Part shown: piece by piece, positions 23,205 through 23,260 of the stretch | Layout of the letters: each line of letters begins with the position of its first letter | Numbering within the stretch: the first letter of the stretch is position 1 | Source: an uncultured Ignavibacteriota bacterium | GTDB lineage: Bacteria; Bacteroidota; Ignavibacteria; Tepidaquicellales; Tepidaquicellaceae | Direction of reading: 5' to 3' | Assembly (NCBI GenBank): GCA_937915485.1 | Contig: CALGII010000260.1 | Location: forward strand, 1 to 23,260 | Length of the DNA stretch: 23,260 nt | Position numbers and translations under genes: made by a program | Notes under the pieces: model-generated | Told to the model about the DNA's origin: nothing | What the model saw: the letters and a program-made list of their open reading frames with translations, nothing else | The model's database searches: none

Positions 23205-23260
23205 TTAGAAGTTAGTAGTTAGTAGTTAGTAGTTAGTAGTTAGTAGTTAGTAGTTAGTAG
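23205..23260. repeat. Heptanucleotide tandem repeat at the window edge
   Basis: Seven exact copies of TTAGTAG (23212-23260) preceded by one imperfect copy TTAGAAG (23205-23211). The array continues past the end of the window, so its length is unknown. In another register the unit is TAGTTAG, one base away from the TAATTAG unit that forms the ends of the element at 6564-6904. The 170 bases between it and pcrA hold nothing recognisable. Confidence 0.95.

Overview
The window looks like ordinary chromosome from a member of the Bacteroidota/Chlorobiota/Ignavibacteriota group, most likely an Ignavibacteria-type bacterium. The evidence is two secreted proteins whose C-terminal type IX secretion (T9SS) sorting domains carry the NYPNPFNP signature, three promoter-like boxes matching the Bacteroidota -7 consensus TAnnTTTG (one with a -33 TTTG at 20 bp), weak Shine-Dalgarno use at most genes, and an LPS heptose gene (hldD). 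The lineage call is inference. I see no plasmid, phage, CRISPR array, integrase or transposase gene.

Layout. 1-1.34 kb: ornithine aminotransferase (+), closed by a strong hairpin terminator. 1.36-9.78 kb: a minus-strand series. Read in the direction of transcription it is polA, a 37-bp-inverted-repeat palindrome element, a Nudix hydrolase tightly coupled to hldD, a secreted agmatine/peptidylarginine-deiminase-family protein, and a secreted Omp28-like protein. 9.9-12.6 kb: a membrane-bound SpoIIE-type phosphatase (-) divergent from a strongly deviant aspartate kinase (+). 12.6-14.4 kb: a compact minus-strand trio of cysteine hydrolase, YdeI-like protein and TrpF-like protein. 14.55-14.95 kb: a Bacteroidota-type promoter, a long 7-bp-periodic array, and tRNA-Arg(CCG). 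15.06-18.46 kb: universal stress protein, ammonium transporter and porin on the minus strand, ending in a terminator. 18.6-20.1 kb: a TrmB-family regulator (+), tRNA-Ser(GGA) (-), and a small zinc-ribbon membrane protein (+). 20.1-23.03 kb: pcrA followed by dedA (-). 23.2 kb to the end: an exact 7-bp tandem repeat that runs off the window.

Most genes are housekeeping: replication and repair (polA, pcrA), amino-acid metabolism (rocD, aspartate kinase, TrpF-like), envelope (hldD, porin, T9SS cargo, DedA) and nitrogen uptake (amt). The least explained material is non-coding. Three separate loci carry arrays with strict 7-bp periodicity. One forms the inverted ends of a compact element holding four short palindromes, one abuts the CCA end of tRNA-Arg, and one is truncated by the window edge. 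The protein observations most worth following are a T9SS-exported deiminase with the catalytic set expected of a PPAD-like enzyme, an aspartate kinase whose KFGGTS and WTD motifs are altered, and a TrpF-like protein lacking the usual substrate-binding arginine.
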